From: Fibrobacterota bacterium
Lineage (GTDB): Bacteria; Fibrobacterota; Chitinivibrionia; Chitinivibrionales; Chitinispirillaceae
DNA: 64,000 nucleotides
Assembly: GCA_023436205.1 (NCBI GenBank)
Contig: JAEZKC010000117.1
Location: forward strand, 124,001 to 188,000
Reading direction: 5' to 3'
Each line of letters opens with the position of its first letter. Position 1 is the first letter of the stretch. Below, piece by piece: positions 45,056-54,335 of this stretch. The notes below the pieces were generated by a model. The model was not told the DNA's origin and searched no databases. It saw only the letters and a program-made list of their open reading frames with translations. The position numbers and the translations under genes are program-made.

Positions 45056-46249
45056 ATGAAAGTGAAAGAAGTGATTCTTAAAAACAAAACGCAAACTGCA
45101 CATCGTAATCCCTTTTCAGGTCCCTTTCCTGCCGCTCGAGGGGTGGACGTTTCTCCAACGGTTCTGTCGGTGGAAGTAGAAGAGGTGGAAACGAAGGATT
45201 TTCCCTTGTTGTCGCGTGACAGTGACGTGGTTGCGTTTGCACCGGTCATGCCAATGAAACTGATTGAGCCATTTAAAGCCGAGATTTCAGTAAGCGCAAA
45301 ACAGCAACCACAGACATGGGGTATCAGGGCAACCGAAGCGGACACCAGCCCTTTCACTGGTAATGGCGTAGTAACAGCAATTCTGGATACGGGCATCGAT
45401 TCCAGCCATGCAGCTTTTGATGATGTGCAGCTTATAGAGAAAGATTTCACCGGTGAGGGAAATGGGGACAGAAACGGACATGGAACTCATTGTGCAGGAA
45501 CGGTGTTTGGCAGGGATGTACAGGGAATGCGGATCGGCGTGGCTCCGGGAGTCAGGAAAGCACTAATCGGAAAAGTTCTCGGTGAAAACGGCGGCGGATC
45601 TACAGAGCAGATAATGAGTGCTATACTGTGGGCAATCGACAATGGAGCTCATGTCATTTCTATGTCACTTGGAATGGATTTTCCAGGTTATGTCAATGCA
45701 CTAGCCGGAAACGGGCTGCCGATCGAACTGGCTACATCGAAGGCATTGGAAGCATACAGGACCAATGTTCAGCTTTTCGAGCGACTGGCTTCACTTATAA
45801 AGGCAAACGGCAGTTTCGGGCAGTCATGCATACTGATTGCAGCTGCAGGCAATGAGAGCCGCAGAGAGCTGCATCAAGACTGGGAGATCGCGGTGTCCCC
45901 TCCAGCAATCTCTGAAGGTATCATTTCCGTGTCTGCATTGGGAGAGGGCGAGGGGGGATTTGAAGTGGCCAGATTTTCCAACACGGGTGCCAACATCTCT
46001 GCTCCTGGTGTCAATATTCTCTCTGCAGCAGTCGGAGGTGGGCTAACAGCCCTCAGCGGTACGAGTATGGCCTGTCCTCACGTGGCCGGGGTTGCAGCGT
46101 TGTGGGCAGAAAAGCTCCTGAGGGTTGGCCGCCTGAACTCTTATGAACTGATGGCGCGTCTTGTCGGCACTGCCAATTTCTCTGGTTTGAAAAAAGGGTT
46201 TGATCCCTTCGATGTTGGAGCCGGTCTGGTGCGTGCACCGCAGAGTTGA
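45056..46249 (+). CDS. Subtilisin-like serine protease (S8), no signal peptide
   Basis: The 397-residue product contains the full S8 catalytic set: Asp111 (AILDTGIDSS), His142 (NGHGTHCAGT), Asn266 (AAAGNES) and Ser337 (SGTSMACPHVAG). An N-terminal part of about 85 residues (with FKAEISVSAKQQPQTWGI) looks like a short propeptide that ends just before the catalytic domain. No signal peptide is present, so it is cytoplasmic, or delivered by another route. The ATG follows GGGGGG. It lies beside the contractile injection locus, convergent with it. Confidence 0.93.
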   Translation: MKVKEVILKNKTQTAHRNPFSGPFPAARGVDVSPTVLSVEVEEVETKDFPLLSRDSDVVAFAPVMPMKLIEPFKAEISVSAKQQPQTWGIRATEADTSPFTGNGVVTAILDTGIDSSHAAFDDVQLIEKDFTGEGNGDRNGHGTHCAGTVFGRDVQGMRIGVAPGVRKALIGKVLGENGGGSTEQIMSAILWAIDNGAHVISMSLGMDFPGYVNALAGNGLPIELATSKALEAYRTNVQLFERLASLIKANGSFGQSCILIAAAGNESRRELHQDWEIAVSPPAISEGIISVSALGEGEGGFEVARFSNTGANISAPGVNILSAAVGGGLTALSGTSMACPHVAGVAALWAEKLLRVGRLNSYELMARLVGTANFSGLKKGFDPFDVGAGLVRAPQS

Positions 46250-46309
46250 TTGCGTTTTCTGAATGTACTGGGCCTGTCTGTAGTTGAGCATTTCCCGAAC
46301 GGATCTGTT

Positions 46310-47017
46310 ATGGAAAAGCTGCGTTTACCGATTTTAATTGCTGCGATGATCTTTTTGACGCTTGCATTTCTGTTGCAGATAGGTGCAAGCGGTCTTGCAA
46401 CATTTCTCGCAGGGATTTTTGATCCCGAGGCACTCAGACAGGCTTCTCAGGCAGGGGTAGCTCCCGGTGTTGCCATCCGTAACATGGCACTTTTTGACAG
46501 CCTCCTTCTTTACACAGTTGTTCTAATCTTTCTTCCTCTGATTATCACCCATTCTCTGCATGCACGAGTTCAGGGTATAGTGACCTCCATTGTATCGATT
46601 GTCATTCTAATCTTGAGCATACTAATGACCATTTCAGCGCTCATGCAGCTAACTCTTATGGTCAGTCTTCTCTTTTCACCCATATTCGGAACGATCGCAT
46701 ATTTTTCATTGTATGCGGCATTTCCGGTGAACACTTCACGGGGAATACTGGCGCTCATTGAGTTGTTCAAGCTGGGATTTGCTGTATGTCTGGTGTTTGC
46801 GCATCAGCGTTTTCTACAGAATCGCAGTTTGGTAATTCTTACGCTCGTTTCGCTTTTTCTGGGCCTTGTTGTGGGATTTCTTCATGGAATAGTACCACAG
46901 TTTCTAGTCAGTATAACCGATGCAATAGCTGCCATAATGGTTGCTGTTATAGCCCTTATTTGGGCAATCAAATATCTGGTCGGCGGAATCACTTCCATAT
47001 CCCGGGCCATCGGCTGA
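46310..47017 (+). CDS. Multi-spanning membrane protein of unknown function
   Basis: I choose the ATG at 46310 (MEKLRLPILIAAM). The open frame upstream to 46250 begins inside the end of the subtilase frame. The about 235-residue product has roughly six hydrophobic helices and short polar loops. No catalytic motif is seen. It is downstream of the subtilase on the same strand, with a 60-bp gap, and converges on the contractile injection operon. Confidence 0.65.
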   Translation: MEKLRLPILIAAMIFLTLAFLLQIGASGLATFLAGIFDPEALRQASQAGVAPGVAIRNMALFDSLLLYTVVLIFLPLIITHSLHARVQGIVTSIVSIVILILSILMTISALMQLTLMVSLLFSPIFGTIAYFSLYAAFPVNTSRGILALIELFKLGFAVCLVFAHQRFLQNRSLVILTLVSLFLGLVVGFLHGIVPQFLVSITDAIAAIMVAVIALIWAIKYLVGGITSISRAIG

Positions 47018-47069
47018 GAGATTGCTTTTTAATGTGGGGAGGTTAACAGAAAATAATTCAAGCTTTCGA

Positions 47070-47606
47070 TCACTCCAGTCTGATTATTTCATTTTCCCTC
47101 AGCCGTATCGAAGCCCGTCCCCGAATAGCCCTGAAACGAACTTGCCCTGAGCTTTGAAGAATGGGCATAGTGCAACAGGAGGGGAATCGTTCTGTATCTC
47201 TCACCGACACCGTGCATATCTGAGTACGTAAATCGGCAAAGCGTTCCTCTGCTTGTGCGGCTTGATATTCAATAACTATCATTGCGTTTGAGTCACCGGG
47301 AGAAACGGGGTCGATGCAGAATTCAGCATTGCGCAGATCCTTGTCTTCCTGTGATGGCTGAACTCTAAAGGTCCCGGGCTGGAAATGGCCGGTCAGTTCC
47401 TCTCGTTCCAGTTTCGGGGCGAATTCACCAAGCAGATCTGAAATGGCCTTGAATACAGGAAATTCCTCCGGATCGAAATTCTCAGCTGTTATTGCTTGGT
47501 CCTTTGAATTACAGCGCAAGCCCATTATGAAAATTACTATGATCAGCAGGGCAACAATTCCCAGAACCAGGATAGTTTTTTTTTGAGTGCTCATAAAAGC
47601 CTTCAC
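47070..47606 (-). CDS. Single-pass membrane protein, last gene of the injection-system operon
   Basis: The 178-residue product has a short charged start, one hydrophobic helix (about 9-29, TILVLGIVALLIIVIFIMG) and a soluble domain of about 145 residues with paired Cys residues. An internal ATG at residue 5 (47594) is an alternative start. It begins 4 bp after the PASTA gene stop. I see no family. Topology suggests a short cytoplasmic end and a periplasmic domain. Confidence 0.65.
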   Translation of the reverse strand: MKAFMSTQKKTILVLGIVALLIIVIFIMGLRCNSKDQAITAENFDPEEFPVFKAISDLLGEFAPKLEREELTGHFQPGTFRVQPSQEDKDLRNAEFCIDPVSPGDSNAMIVIEYQAAQAEERFADLRTQICTVSVRDTERFPSCCTMPILQSSGQVRFRAIRGRASIRLRENEIIRLE

Positions 47607-47610
47607 CCAA

Positions 47611-48915
47611 TCATCTTCGGAAATAAGTCATTGCCGGATCAGATCTCGTACCCACAAAGCAGAGATGGGTGAAACCATGTTTCCTGATAATGTCTCTGGT
47701 GAGTTCAGCCTCGCTCCTGTTAGGAAACCTGAGGATTGTTTGAGATCCGTCAATAAGAAACGTGCCTCTGCCTGAAATGGCGAATATTGATAGGTTATTC
47801 GGATCAAACTGCAGGCAGTCTTCACCAGCAAATGAGCCTTGAGGACTCGTCTGGTCTGTTAACCAGTATTCAACGGATGGATCTGGACGTCCGACAAAGC
47901 ACTGAGAATTCATATCATAATGGCGCAGAATGGCAACTCCCCTCTCTGCCAGGGCTCTGCTGGGAAACATCTTCATTCTGCTTCTTCCATCCGTTAATAG
48001 AAATTGACTGCCCTCCTGTCTGATTTCCAGGCGATCATTTCTGAATCCAATACAGTCCTCGTTGACGACGGGTCCAGTTCTAACCCAATATTGAACCTGA
48101 CTTCCGACTTCGGCAAGTTCATCTGCCGCAGGCTGACTTTCCACAATTCTGCCCGGAACCTGCCCAGTATCCCGTTCTCCGGATTTTACAGGTTCGAATC
48201 CTGCCTGCGAAAGTGAATTGCGTCCAGCAGCTTCAGTTTCACCTACGACCGATGGCACTTTCATTCCAATAGTAAGTCTGATTGTGGTATTCTTATCCAC
48301 ATTTGCGTTCGCGGCAGGGTCCTGGGCGAACACAATCCATGCGTTTGTATCCGAAGGCAAGTTCTGCTGAATAAGTGAATCCTCAAGTCCAAAATTATTT
48401 AACTGCTGTTCAGCTTCTCTGTAAGGCATTCCGGTCACATCGGGAACTCTGACACCGTTTTGACATGTTAATAACAGTATTACAATAAGAATAAGCAGTA
48501 CCGCTCCGGCGATAATCGCATACAGCCACCACTTTGGTTTTTTAGGAGGAGGGGTAGATTGCTCCACTTTTATCTCAACCGTTTGCCCCTCTGTATAATC
48601 TTCCTGAGGGTGCTGTTCAGAAAATGCATCCAGCCGAAACTTGTAGCTCCCTTCAATTACCTCCGGTGGAACAGAAATATTTACTTCCACATTGAATGAT
48701 TCGTTTGAGTTATAATTTCTCTCTTCGCTTTCTGGTGCAATGGAAAACCATTCCAAAGATGTTTTTTCAAAGGGAATCACCTTCACCCGGCCGGTCAGAT
48801 TCCTGGTGGAACGATTAGTCACTATGAATATGCTTTTTCCTGCCCGGTTTTTCAGGGGTTCGCCTCTCAATGTAACTTCCGGGTGTGTGGCAACAACCAC
48901 AAAGCTCTGGGCCAT
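47611..48915 (-). CDS. Membrane protein with PASTA domains and a duplicated C-terminal domain
   Basis: I take the start at 48915 (MAQSFVVVATHP), which has a CGGAGA ribosome-binding site. A frame from 48972 would overlap the previous gene. The 434-residue product has an N-terminal beta-sandwich domain (about 5-115) resembling an Ig-like fold and a Pro-rich linker. One membrane helix (about 129-150) is followed by PASTA domains (about 155-220 and 222-285, VRVPDVTGMPYREAEQQL, VPSVVGETEAAG). A C-terminal module then appears twice (DCIGFRNDRLEIR and EDCLQFDPNNLSI, each ending CFVG). It could tether the injection system. Confidence 0.8.
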   Translation of the reverse strand: MAQSFVVVATHPEVTLRGEPLKNRAGKSIFIVTNRSTRNLTGRVKVIPFEKTSLEWFSIAPESEERNYNSNESFNVEVNISVPPEVIEGSYKFRLDAFSEQHPQEDYTEGQTVEIKVEQSTPPPKKPKWWLYAIIAGAVLLILIVILLLTCQNGVRVPDVTGMPYREAEQQLNNFGLEDSLIQQNLPSDTNAWIVFAQDPAANANVDKNTTIRLTIGMKVPSVVGETEAAGRNSLSQAGFEPVKSGERDTGQVPGRIVESQPAADELAEVGSQVQYWVRTGPVVNEDCIGFRNDRLEIRQEGSQFLLTDGRSRMKMFPSRALAERGVAILRHYDMNSQCFVGRPDPSVEYWLTDQTSPQGSFAGEDCLQFDPNNLSIFAISGRGTFLIDGSQTILRFPNRSEAELTRDIIRKHGFTHLCFVGTRSDPAMTYFRR

Positions 48916-48952
48916 AGTCAATCTCCGAGGTTTTGTATGAGCACAACATTCA

Positions 48953-49474
48953 TCACACGAAATGCAGCTCATAAGTTGCGTATGCTGGTTTCTCTTTTTT
49001 AATGATTTGATGTATAATGGTGCTGAACTTTTCAGTATATCTGGGCATTTTCACAGAAAGATGAAAAGGTATATGCACCGAATTCTCACTTGTATTTTCT
49101 TCAATCTGCACCTCCTCCGCTCCCAATGCCACAGAAAGAAAGGTCTGCAGCCCCCGAGCAGTACCTCTCCATTTACTTATGTAGGCTGCATTGGCAATAA
49201 GCTCACGCAGGCGCCCCGGCTCAATCAGGAATCGAACCGATTTGCCTCCCAGATCTTCTGTCAACCATTCAAGATTAATCCAGTAAGCCAGAAATCTGAC
49301 CATGTCATCACGTGTCCGGCGCGGATCGAAAAGAGAATCAAGTGTGTCAAGAATATCTTCTGCCGGCCTGTGGAGTTCTTCCATAAGAGATAATAGAACC
49401 CCAAGGGGATTGTCAGATTTACAGGTAATTTGAACGACATAAGGCAGAAGTTCAAGTATTTCAGACTGCTTCAT
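48953..49474 (-). CDS. Phage tail protein I-like baseplate component
   Basis: The 173-residue product matches the gpI/TIGR02242 group that forms the inner baseplate next to gpJ. Seen are MKQSEILELLPYVVQIT, LFDPRRTRDDMVRFLAYW and SKWRGTARGLQTFLSVALG. It overlaps the end of the baseplate J gene by 14 bp. In the Afp/PVC gene order it corresponds to the gene after Afp11 or Pvc11. No frameshift or truncation is visible. Confidence 0.85.
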   Translation of the reverse strand: MKQSEILELLPYVVQITCKSDNPLGVLLSLMEELHRPAEDILDTLDSLFDPRRTRDDMVRFLAYWINLEWLTEDLGGKSVRFLIEPGRLRELIANAAYISKWRGTARGLQTFLSVALGAEEVQIEENTSENSVHIPFHLSVKMPRYTEKFSTIIHQIIKKEKPAYATYELHFV

Positions 49475-52052
49475 CTTCGGTTTCCACTTCTATTTCGTGA
49501 TCTGCCGAGCAGAAAAGCCAGTTTTCTGGAATGGTTACCCGCTCATTGAACTCTGTTCTGGAGCAGTTTGCATAATTCTTTCCATCAGTGCTGATGTAAA
49601 CACCCTTTTCACCGCCAGCAAGTAACAAAAGCGTATTTCTTTTAATGTCTGTTTCCAAAGCGAGAACCGGCTCGAAAATGCGCTCCCGATCTCTGAAGGG
49701 TAATCCGGAATCAATGGCATGCTTTCTCCATGAGGCATCACTTGACCCTGATTCAAGAGTCAGGACTCCGCCATTGTGACTTCCTGCAAAAACAGTTTCC
49801 TTCATGAAACACAAGGAAAAGCAGCTGCCGCCACTCCAGTCTTTTCCGAAATGGAACCATGAGTTCTGGGAACCCGCCCCACTTCTTAGTTCAAGCCTAT
49901 AGCAGCCTTTCCCGGTTTCTGTTCCTGCGACAGTGACTCCTGCCCAGAGGAAAACCCTGCCTCCATACTGGTTCATTCTCAGTAAGCGGATATCTTCTCC
50001 GCGCAGTCCGGAAAAAGAGTAGGTTCCAGCTCTTCCCTGGCGGTCGGAAATGAAAACACCGCCGTTTCTTTTGGATGCAACGGCCACATACGGTATTCCC
50101 CGCACATCTTTTACTGCATCAACGGCGTAAAATCCCCTGCCAGGATCATCACTATCCACAAGCAAGTGATTAGGAACAGCTCCCTCTTTCAGCGGCAATT
50201 CAAAAAGCCCGCTCTCTGCAGCAAGCAGCAGGTATGCCTCTTCGTCCCGTTCATTCCATGCCATATCCTCCACTTCGAATGCGGTCTGATGCAGAAGACG
50301 CCATTTTCCACTTTCGCCGCAATCGGCGGAGAGGTAAATTCTGGATTGAGTGTGCTCTGAACCGCTTTCGGTACACACGGCAACCAGTCCCGGGTAGCCT
50401 TGGCTACACTCGATTGTCCTTATGACCTCAGAGCCGAATGTGTGAATGAGCTCCCACCCCTCACCGTTGTTGGAAGTGCGGAATAGTGATGAACCGCTGC
50501 TGGCATACCAGAGATTATCCTGGTGGGCATCCGACCTGATACACTTTACATCTGTGGAAGGGGCATGGTCCACGATAAGCTTGACTCTGTCGGCATATTT
50601 GGCGCTTGTTTCTGCAAGCAGAATATCATATACATTGGAAATTCTCAACGGACTGTTCATTTCCCAGCCTTTAGAATTGAAACTGGTGGGCACAGGGTTT
50701 ATAACATTGTGGAGCCGGTTGATGATCCGCTCCTTTATCTCCTGAACTTTGGCTTCTGAGTTGACAATGACCCTTGCAGACACCCTTACTTTTTTATATT
50801 TGACCCATTCCACTGATACAGTAATCCCCAGTGTTGTCCGTTTTTCCAGTTCTGTGCGGATACGCTCGGAAGCATCAGGTTTTTGCTGATTCTGTATTGT
50901 TTCAAGGGAAATATGGCCGTTGTTCCATAATGATTCCGGAATTGAAGGCACAACGAGCACCTCTACGGTTCCGCGCAGAGCGTGTTTCCAGACCTGAGCT
51001 TTAGTGTAGGCATGTGCGCGACATATATCACCTGAAATTTGTTTGGCAATCAACTCAATATCATCAGCTGTCACGGCCCTTTCTAAAGACCTGAACTGCA
51101 GAGGACCTCTTGACAGAGCATTTTCCATTGTTTCTATTGGTGAACCGCCAGTGGCAGGGTTGATATTTGTAACACTTAAATGAGCCCCCGGGACTTGATC
51201 TTTGATGACTGTAAGCTGGTTTACACCGACATTTCCAGTATTTCCGCCACCTCGTGCATACCACAAACGGATCTCTCTGCCTGCGGGGATGAATTCCCCC
51301 AGAGGGCGAGCAAGACGCTCTTCATCAGTCGGGTCTGATACAAAGTGTAAAGCTGGTGCAAATGTAATGATACCCGTGACCCGATCTGCAATGAAGGTGT
51401 GGCGATCTTCCGGAGGGTTTGCAAAGCTTTCTACTTCCTCCCATATACGAAAAATCATATTGTTGAAAGTAACCGTTCTCACCCGTTCAGTAAGTTCATC
51501 CTGGTTAATTTCGACTCCGACAATGAGTTTAATGTCGGCGACCAGAGGAGCCTTGGCGGTTTTGACCGACTGACCTGGAAGTCCTGAGCCACGACCCGCA
51601 AGCTCACCCTCCACCATTTCGGCGTGAACCGCTTCAACGGTGCACTCGGTTTCTCCGGCATTTATTGTGGAATTGTGCATTGTTATAAAGACCGGAGGCT
51701 CAGTGTCAGTTCCAGCACGGTTATGCGTAACTCGAGTGTACTTGGGAATATCCAGATTACGATTCAGTGGACTGGGAATGGTGAATTTCAAGGTAGTACG
51801 GGCTGCTTTGGGGGGATTCAATTTTACTCCCAGTAAACGTAAAAATTCCACAAAAGCCTTATCGGGAATTTTGTTTACTCTGTATATCAGACTTTCTGTA
51901 ATGAAGGCAAATACCTCTATCAGCATGCGACCTGGATCTCCTGAGGAGAGATCCGTCCATTGAGGACAAGACTGTTTGATTTTGTGCAGAGCATCGCTCA
52001 CCAATGCTTCAAAATCGCGATCATCAATATTCAACGACGGAAGTGACATCAC
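49461..52052 (-). CDS. Baseplate assembly protein J-like, fused to a C-terminal beta-propeller
   Basis: Residues 1-495 match the TIGR02243/gpJ baseplate wedge protein (Afp11/Pvc11). Seen are SGDPGRMLIEVFAFITESLI, RGGGNTGNVGVNQL and EVLVVPSIPES. From about residue 500 to 845 the sequence turns into a propeller of Asp-box-like blades: LFRTSNNGEGWEL, IYLSADCGESGKWRL, VFISDRQGRAG, VYISTDGKNYANC. The last about 15 residues are acidic. The propeller is not part of the Afp or PVC version, and it extends the protein from about 500 to 863. It overlaps gp25 by 4 bp. Confidence 0.88.
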   Translation of the reverse strand: MMSLPSLNIDDRDFEALVSDALHKIKQSCPQWTDLSSGDPGRMLIEVFAFITESLIYRVNKIPDKAFVEFLRLLGVKLNPPKAARTTLKFTIPSPLNRNLDIPKYTRVTHNRAGTDTEPPVFITMHNSTINAGETECTVEAVHAEMVEGELAGRGSGLPGQSVKTAKAPLVADIKLIVGVEINQDELTERVRTVTFNNMIFRIWEEVESFANPPEDRHTFIADRVTGIITFAPALHFVSDPTDEERLARPLGEFIPAGREIRLWYARGGGNTGNVGVNQLTVIKDQVPGAHLSVTNINPATGGSPIETMENALSRGPLQFRSLERAVTADDIELIAKQISGDICRAHAYTKAQVWKHALRGTVEVLVVPSIPESLWNNGHISLETIQNQQKPDASERIRTELEKRTTLGITVSVEWVKYKKVRVSARVIVNSEAKVQEIKERIINRLHNVINPVPTSFNSKGWEMNSPLRISNVYDILLAETSAKYADRVKLIVDHAPSTDVKCIRSDAHQDNLWYASSGSSLFRTSNNGEGWELIHTFGSEVIRTIECSQGYPGLVAVCTESGSEHTQSRIYLSADCGESGKWRLLHQTAFEVEDMAWNERDEEAYLLLAAESGLFELPLKEGAVPNHLLVDSDDPGRGFYAVDAVKDVRGIPYVAVASKRNGGVFISDRQGRAGTYSFSGLRGEDIRLLRMNQYGGRVFLWAGVTVAGTETGKGCYRLELRSGAGSQNSWFHFGKDWSGGSCFSLCFMKETVFAGSHNGGVLTLESGSSDASWRKHAIDSGLPFRDRERIFEPVLALETDIKRNTLLLLAGGEKGVYISTDGKNYANCSRTEFNERVTIPENWLFCSADHEIEVETEDEAV

Positions 52053-52474
52053 AACCTCTTTTGATTCAGGTCAATTGAATATTCAAAGTTTTCTGTTCTT
52101 TCGGAAAGAATAGTTCGGTATTCTAGAAAAATGTCAAGTCGCTCTCGAGAATGGGGATTTGCCCGGGCATCTATTCGCAGTATGCGAACTCTTGGTTCCC
52201 ATCTCCTGACAGCCTCCCGTATGTAATGAATGGCAAGGCCTGCAGTGGTTTCATCGTTTTGAGCAAAAGCTAATTTGGTCAGGTCGCATCCATAGCCGGG
52301 ATACATGACCCGCTCCCCCGGACGTATGGACAAAAGCATACGAAGAGACTGCTGAATGGATGTCAACCCGGAGGTCATTTCTATACCTCCGGAAGCACTG
52401 GTTGTTATGCCTGTTTCGGTTACTCGATCTGAGGGAAAGTTAAATTTCCAGGCACGATATGGTTTCTGGTTCAT
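52049..52474 (-). CDS. gp25-like baseplate wedge protein
   Basis: The 141-residue product has the GPW/gp25 lysozyme-like fold signature TSIQQSLRMLLSIRPGERVM, then YPGYGCDLTKLAF. This wedge subunit starts sheath assembly in phages, T6SS and PVC-type systems. It overlaps genes on both sides by 4 bp, confirming the operon. The length is standard. Confidence 0.92.
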   Translation of the reverse strand: MNQKPYRAWKFNFPSDRVTETGITTSASGGIEMTSGLTSIQQSLRMLLSIRPGERVMYPGYGCDLTKLAFAQNDETTAGLAIHYIREAVRRWEPRVRILRIDARANPHSRERLDIFLEYRTILSERTENFEYSIDLNQKRL

Positions 52475-52809
52475 TGCTCCTCCACAAATTCCTGACCGGG
52501 CTGGGAAACACTATAATTGACCGTTCCCGGCGGGGTTCCATCAGTCAACCCATTTATTGTGTCAAGACAGATGCGTCTCCCTCCAATTTTCAGCAGATTG
52601 CTATACCCTTTCTTTACTGCCAGGGTGCTTGTACAAGGTTTTATCCCCACTCCTATGTTGGGGCAACCAGCTATTGGTTTGCCTACCGGGTCTGGCTCAA
52701 CCAAGACTTTTCGATGCTTTATAGTCACAAGGTCCTGAGATGACGACATGGCTATTTTCCCAAGAGTATGTGCGCAGATAAGCTGAGCATCTTCTGTCAA
52801 TAACTTCAT
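52471..52809 (-). CDS. PAAR-like spike-tip protein
   Basis: I take the ATG at 52809 (MKLLTEDAQLICAHTLGK), preceded by a GGGGGA ribosome-binding site. A TTG 15 bp upstream would add five residues. The about 112-residue product resembles DUF4280/PAAR-like tips, with short Gly/Cys-rich strands (GCPNIGVGIKPCTST). A cone-shaped zinc-binding tip on the VgrG spike is expected. It lies between gp25 and the spike gene, as in PVC-type loci. Confidence is moderate because the PAAR motif itself is not obvious. Confidence 0.7.
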   Translation of the reverse strand: MKLLTEDAQLICAHTLGKIAMSSSQDLVTIKHRKVLVEPDPVGKPIAGCPNIGVGIKPCTSTLAVKKGYSNLLKIGGRRICLDTINGLTDGTPPGTVNYSVSQPGQEFVEEQ

Positions 52810-52841
52810 TCTGCAATCCCCCAACTCAATATTTTACCCTG

Positions 52842-54335
52842 TCATTCTTTTTCAAAATCGATGGCATTTGCTTTTATGGTTATCTTTTTACCGGGAGCCT
52901 GGATAAAGAGATCTTTATCAGAGTGAATAGTCATTTTATCAGGATTCATACCAAAGAAACTGCCATTGCTGTCTGAAATTTCGATGCTTCCGACAGCATC
53001 ATTCAACTTTATCTTCTGGCCGCCTTTAGTGGTGAGCTGATATTGCCTGATTTGTCCACCCTCGACACCCCATCCGGGAGTTTCCTTTTCGGCTCCAAAG
53101 AGCCCTCCAAGAACAATACCAAAGGACGGGTCGTGATTCAGTAGTAACACGAGCACATTGTCATCAACATCCGGAAGTGCGATCAAGCCTTTTTTACTTC
53201 CACCAGCCGGTAACAGCACATTGAGCCATTCTGTATCTATATCTGCACTGGCGGGCAGAGAAACTTTCACTCTACCAAGTTTCTGAGGATCATCAACAGA
53301 AATGACTTTTCCCAGTATGGCTGTAGGTCCGGTTTCAGTTTCACAGGGTTCCGGCAAAACAGTGGAAAACCGGGAAATGTATCCAGTGTCAGGTGTAATC
53401 ACATGATTGACCTCTGTTAACATGTAGCTCCCTTTTATCAAACTTCTAACACCCTCAATTATGACCGTCTCGCCGGGGCGAAGCCGGGGATCACCATCGG
53501 CTGTTCCGGTAAGTGCCAACGCCATGTTGGTGGATCGGCTAGTCAATGCTTCTGAAAGGAACATTGCGTGGTCATCACCATAGAGCGTTGCATGAGAAAC
53601 GGTCAAGCTATCCGCATCTCCGTCAAGGCCTGATAACTGCTCTGAATGCGAACGGGCTTTAGCCTGGTGACAGGATATAAGAAACGGGTTCCAACCTGAC
53701 GTGTTAACGGTTCTATAACTGCGCGCACCGTTGTACTCACATGTACACTCAAGAAGGTTTACCCCGCGAGTTAATACATTCCCCTCTTGATCAGCTTCAT
53801 AAGTAAATAAGTCGAGTGTACTTTCATGTAACCTGAAATATAATCCCGCTTTTTGTGAAACAGCTGTAATGAAATCCAGGTCTGACTGATGGTATTGAAG
53901 GATATGAGGCCAATGGGGACCCTGCACCGGTGTGTTTATTGTCAGGCCATACTTATTTGCAATTTCACCAATCAGATTCGCACTGCTGACATTTGAATGC
54001 GAGCGGATGTGCTGCTGCTTACGCATAAGATATAGCCGATCGAAACTTCTTATGTGTACCAGTTCATCTCCTGATGATTTGCAGGAAAATTCTATGGCAC
54101 TGTATATACCAGAAAAAAGAAGTGCACCATCACAGATTATTGAAAGGGATGTTTGACTTTTTGTGTCGACCCCTTCAAGAAATGATTCTGGCGGGTTCAT
54201 AAAGGTGATATCTGCTACTGAGGGTTGTGAGAGAACCTGCCTGACAGATATGAAGGTTATTTTCCTGGCGGCTGCCGGGTCCAGACGCTCTCCGGCGATT
54301 TCTATAGTGATGGCAGGGAGTGTCGATACCATCAT
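52842..54335 (-). CDS. VgrG/gpD-like spike protein
   Basis: The 497-residue product matches the gp27-gp5/VgrG family (Afp8/Pvc8). Residues 1-330 form the gpD-like hub (ITFISVRQVLSQPS, DLDFITAVSQKAGLYFRL, PGETVIIEGV). Then comes an OB-type beta barrel (AILGKVISVDDPQKLGRVKV) and a short beta-helical stalk (VGSIEISDSNGSFFG, TIHSDKDLFIQAPG). No extra toxin domain is attached at the C-terminus. It overlaps the LysM gene by 4 bp. The PAAR-like gene is the next gene downstream. Confidence 0.92.
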   Translation of the reverse strand: MMVSTLPAITIEIAGERLDPAAARKITFISVRQVLSQPSVADITFMNPPESFLEGVDTKSQTSLSIICDGALLFSGIYSAIEFSCKSSGDELVHIRSFDRLYLMRKQQHIRSHSNVSSANLIGEIANKYGLTINTPVQGPHWPHILQYHQSDLDFITAVSQKAGLYFRLHESTLDLFTYEADQEGNVLTRGVNLLECTCEYNGARSYRTVNTSGWNPFLISCHQAKARSHSEQLSGLDGDADSLTVSHATLYGDDHAMFLSEALTSRSTNMALALTGTADGDPRLRPGETVIIEGVRSLIKGSYMLTEVNHVITPDTGYISRFSTVLPEPCETETGPTAILGKVISVDDPQKLGRVKVSLPASADIDTEWLNVLLPAGGSKKGLIALPDVDDNVLVLLLNHDPSFGIVLGGLFGAEKETPGWGVEGGQIRQYQLTTKGGQKIKLNDAVGSIEISDSNGSFFGMNPDKMTIHSDKDLFIQAPGKKITIKANAIDFEKE

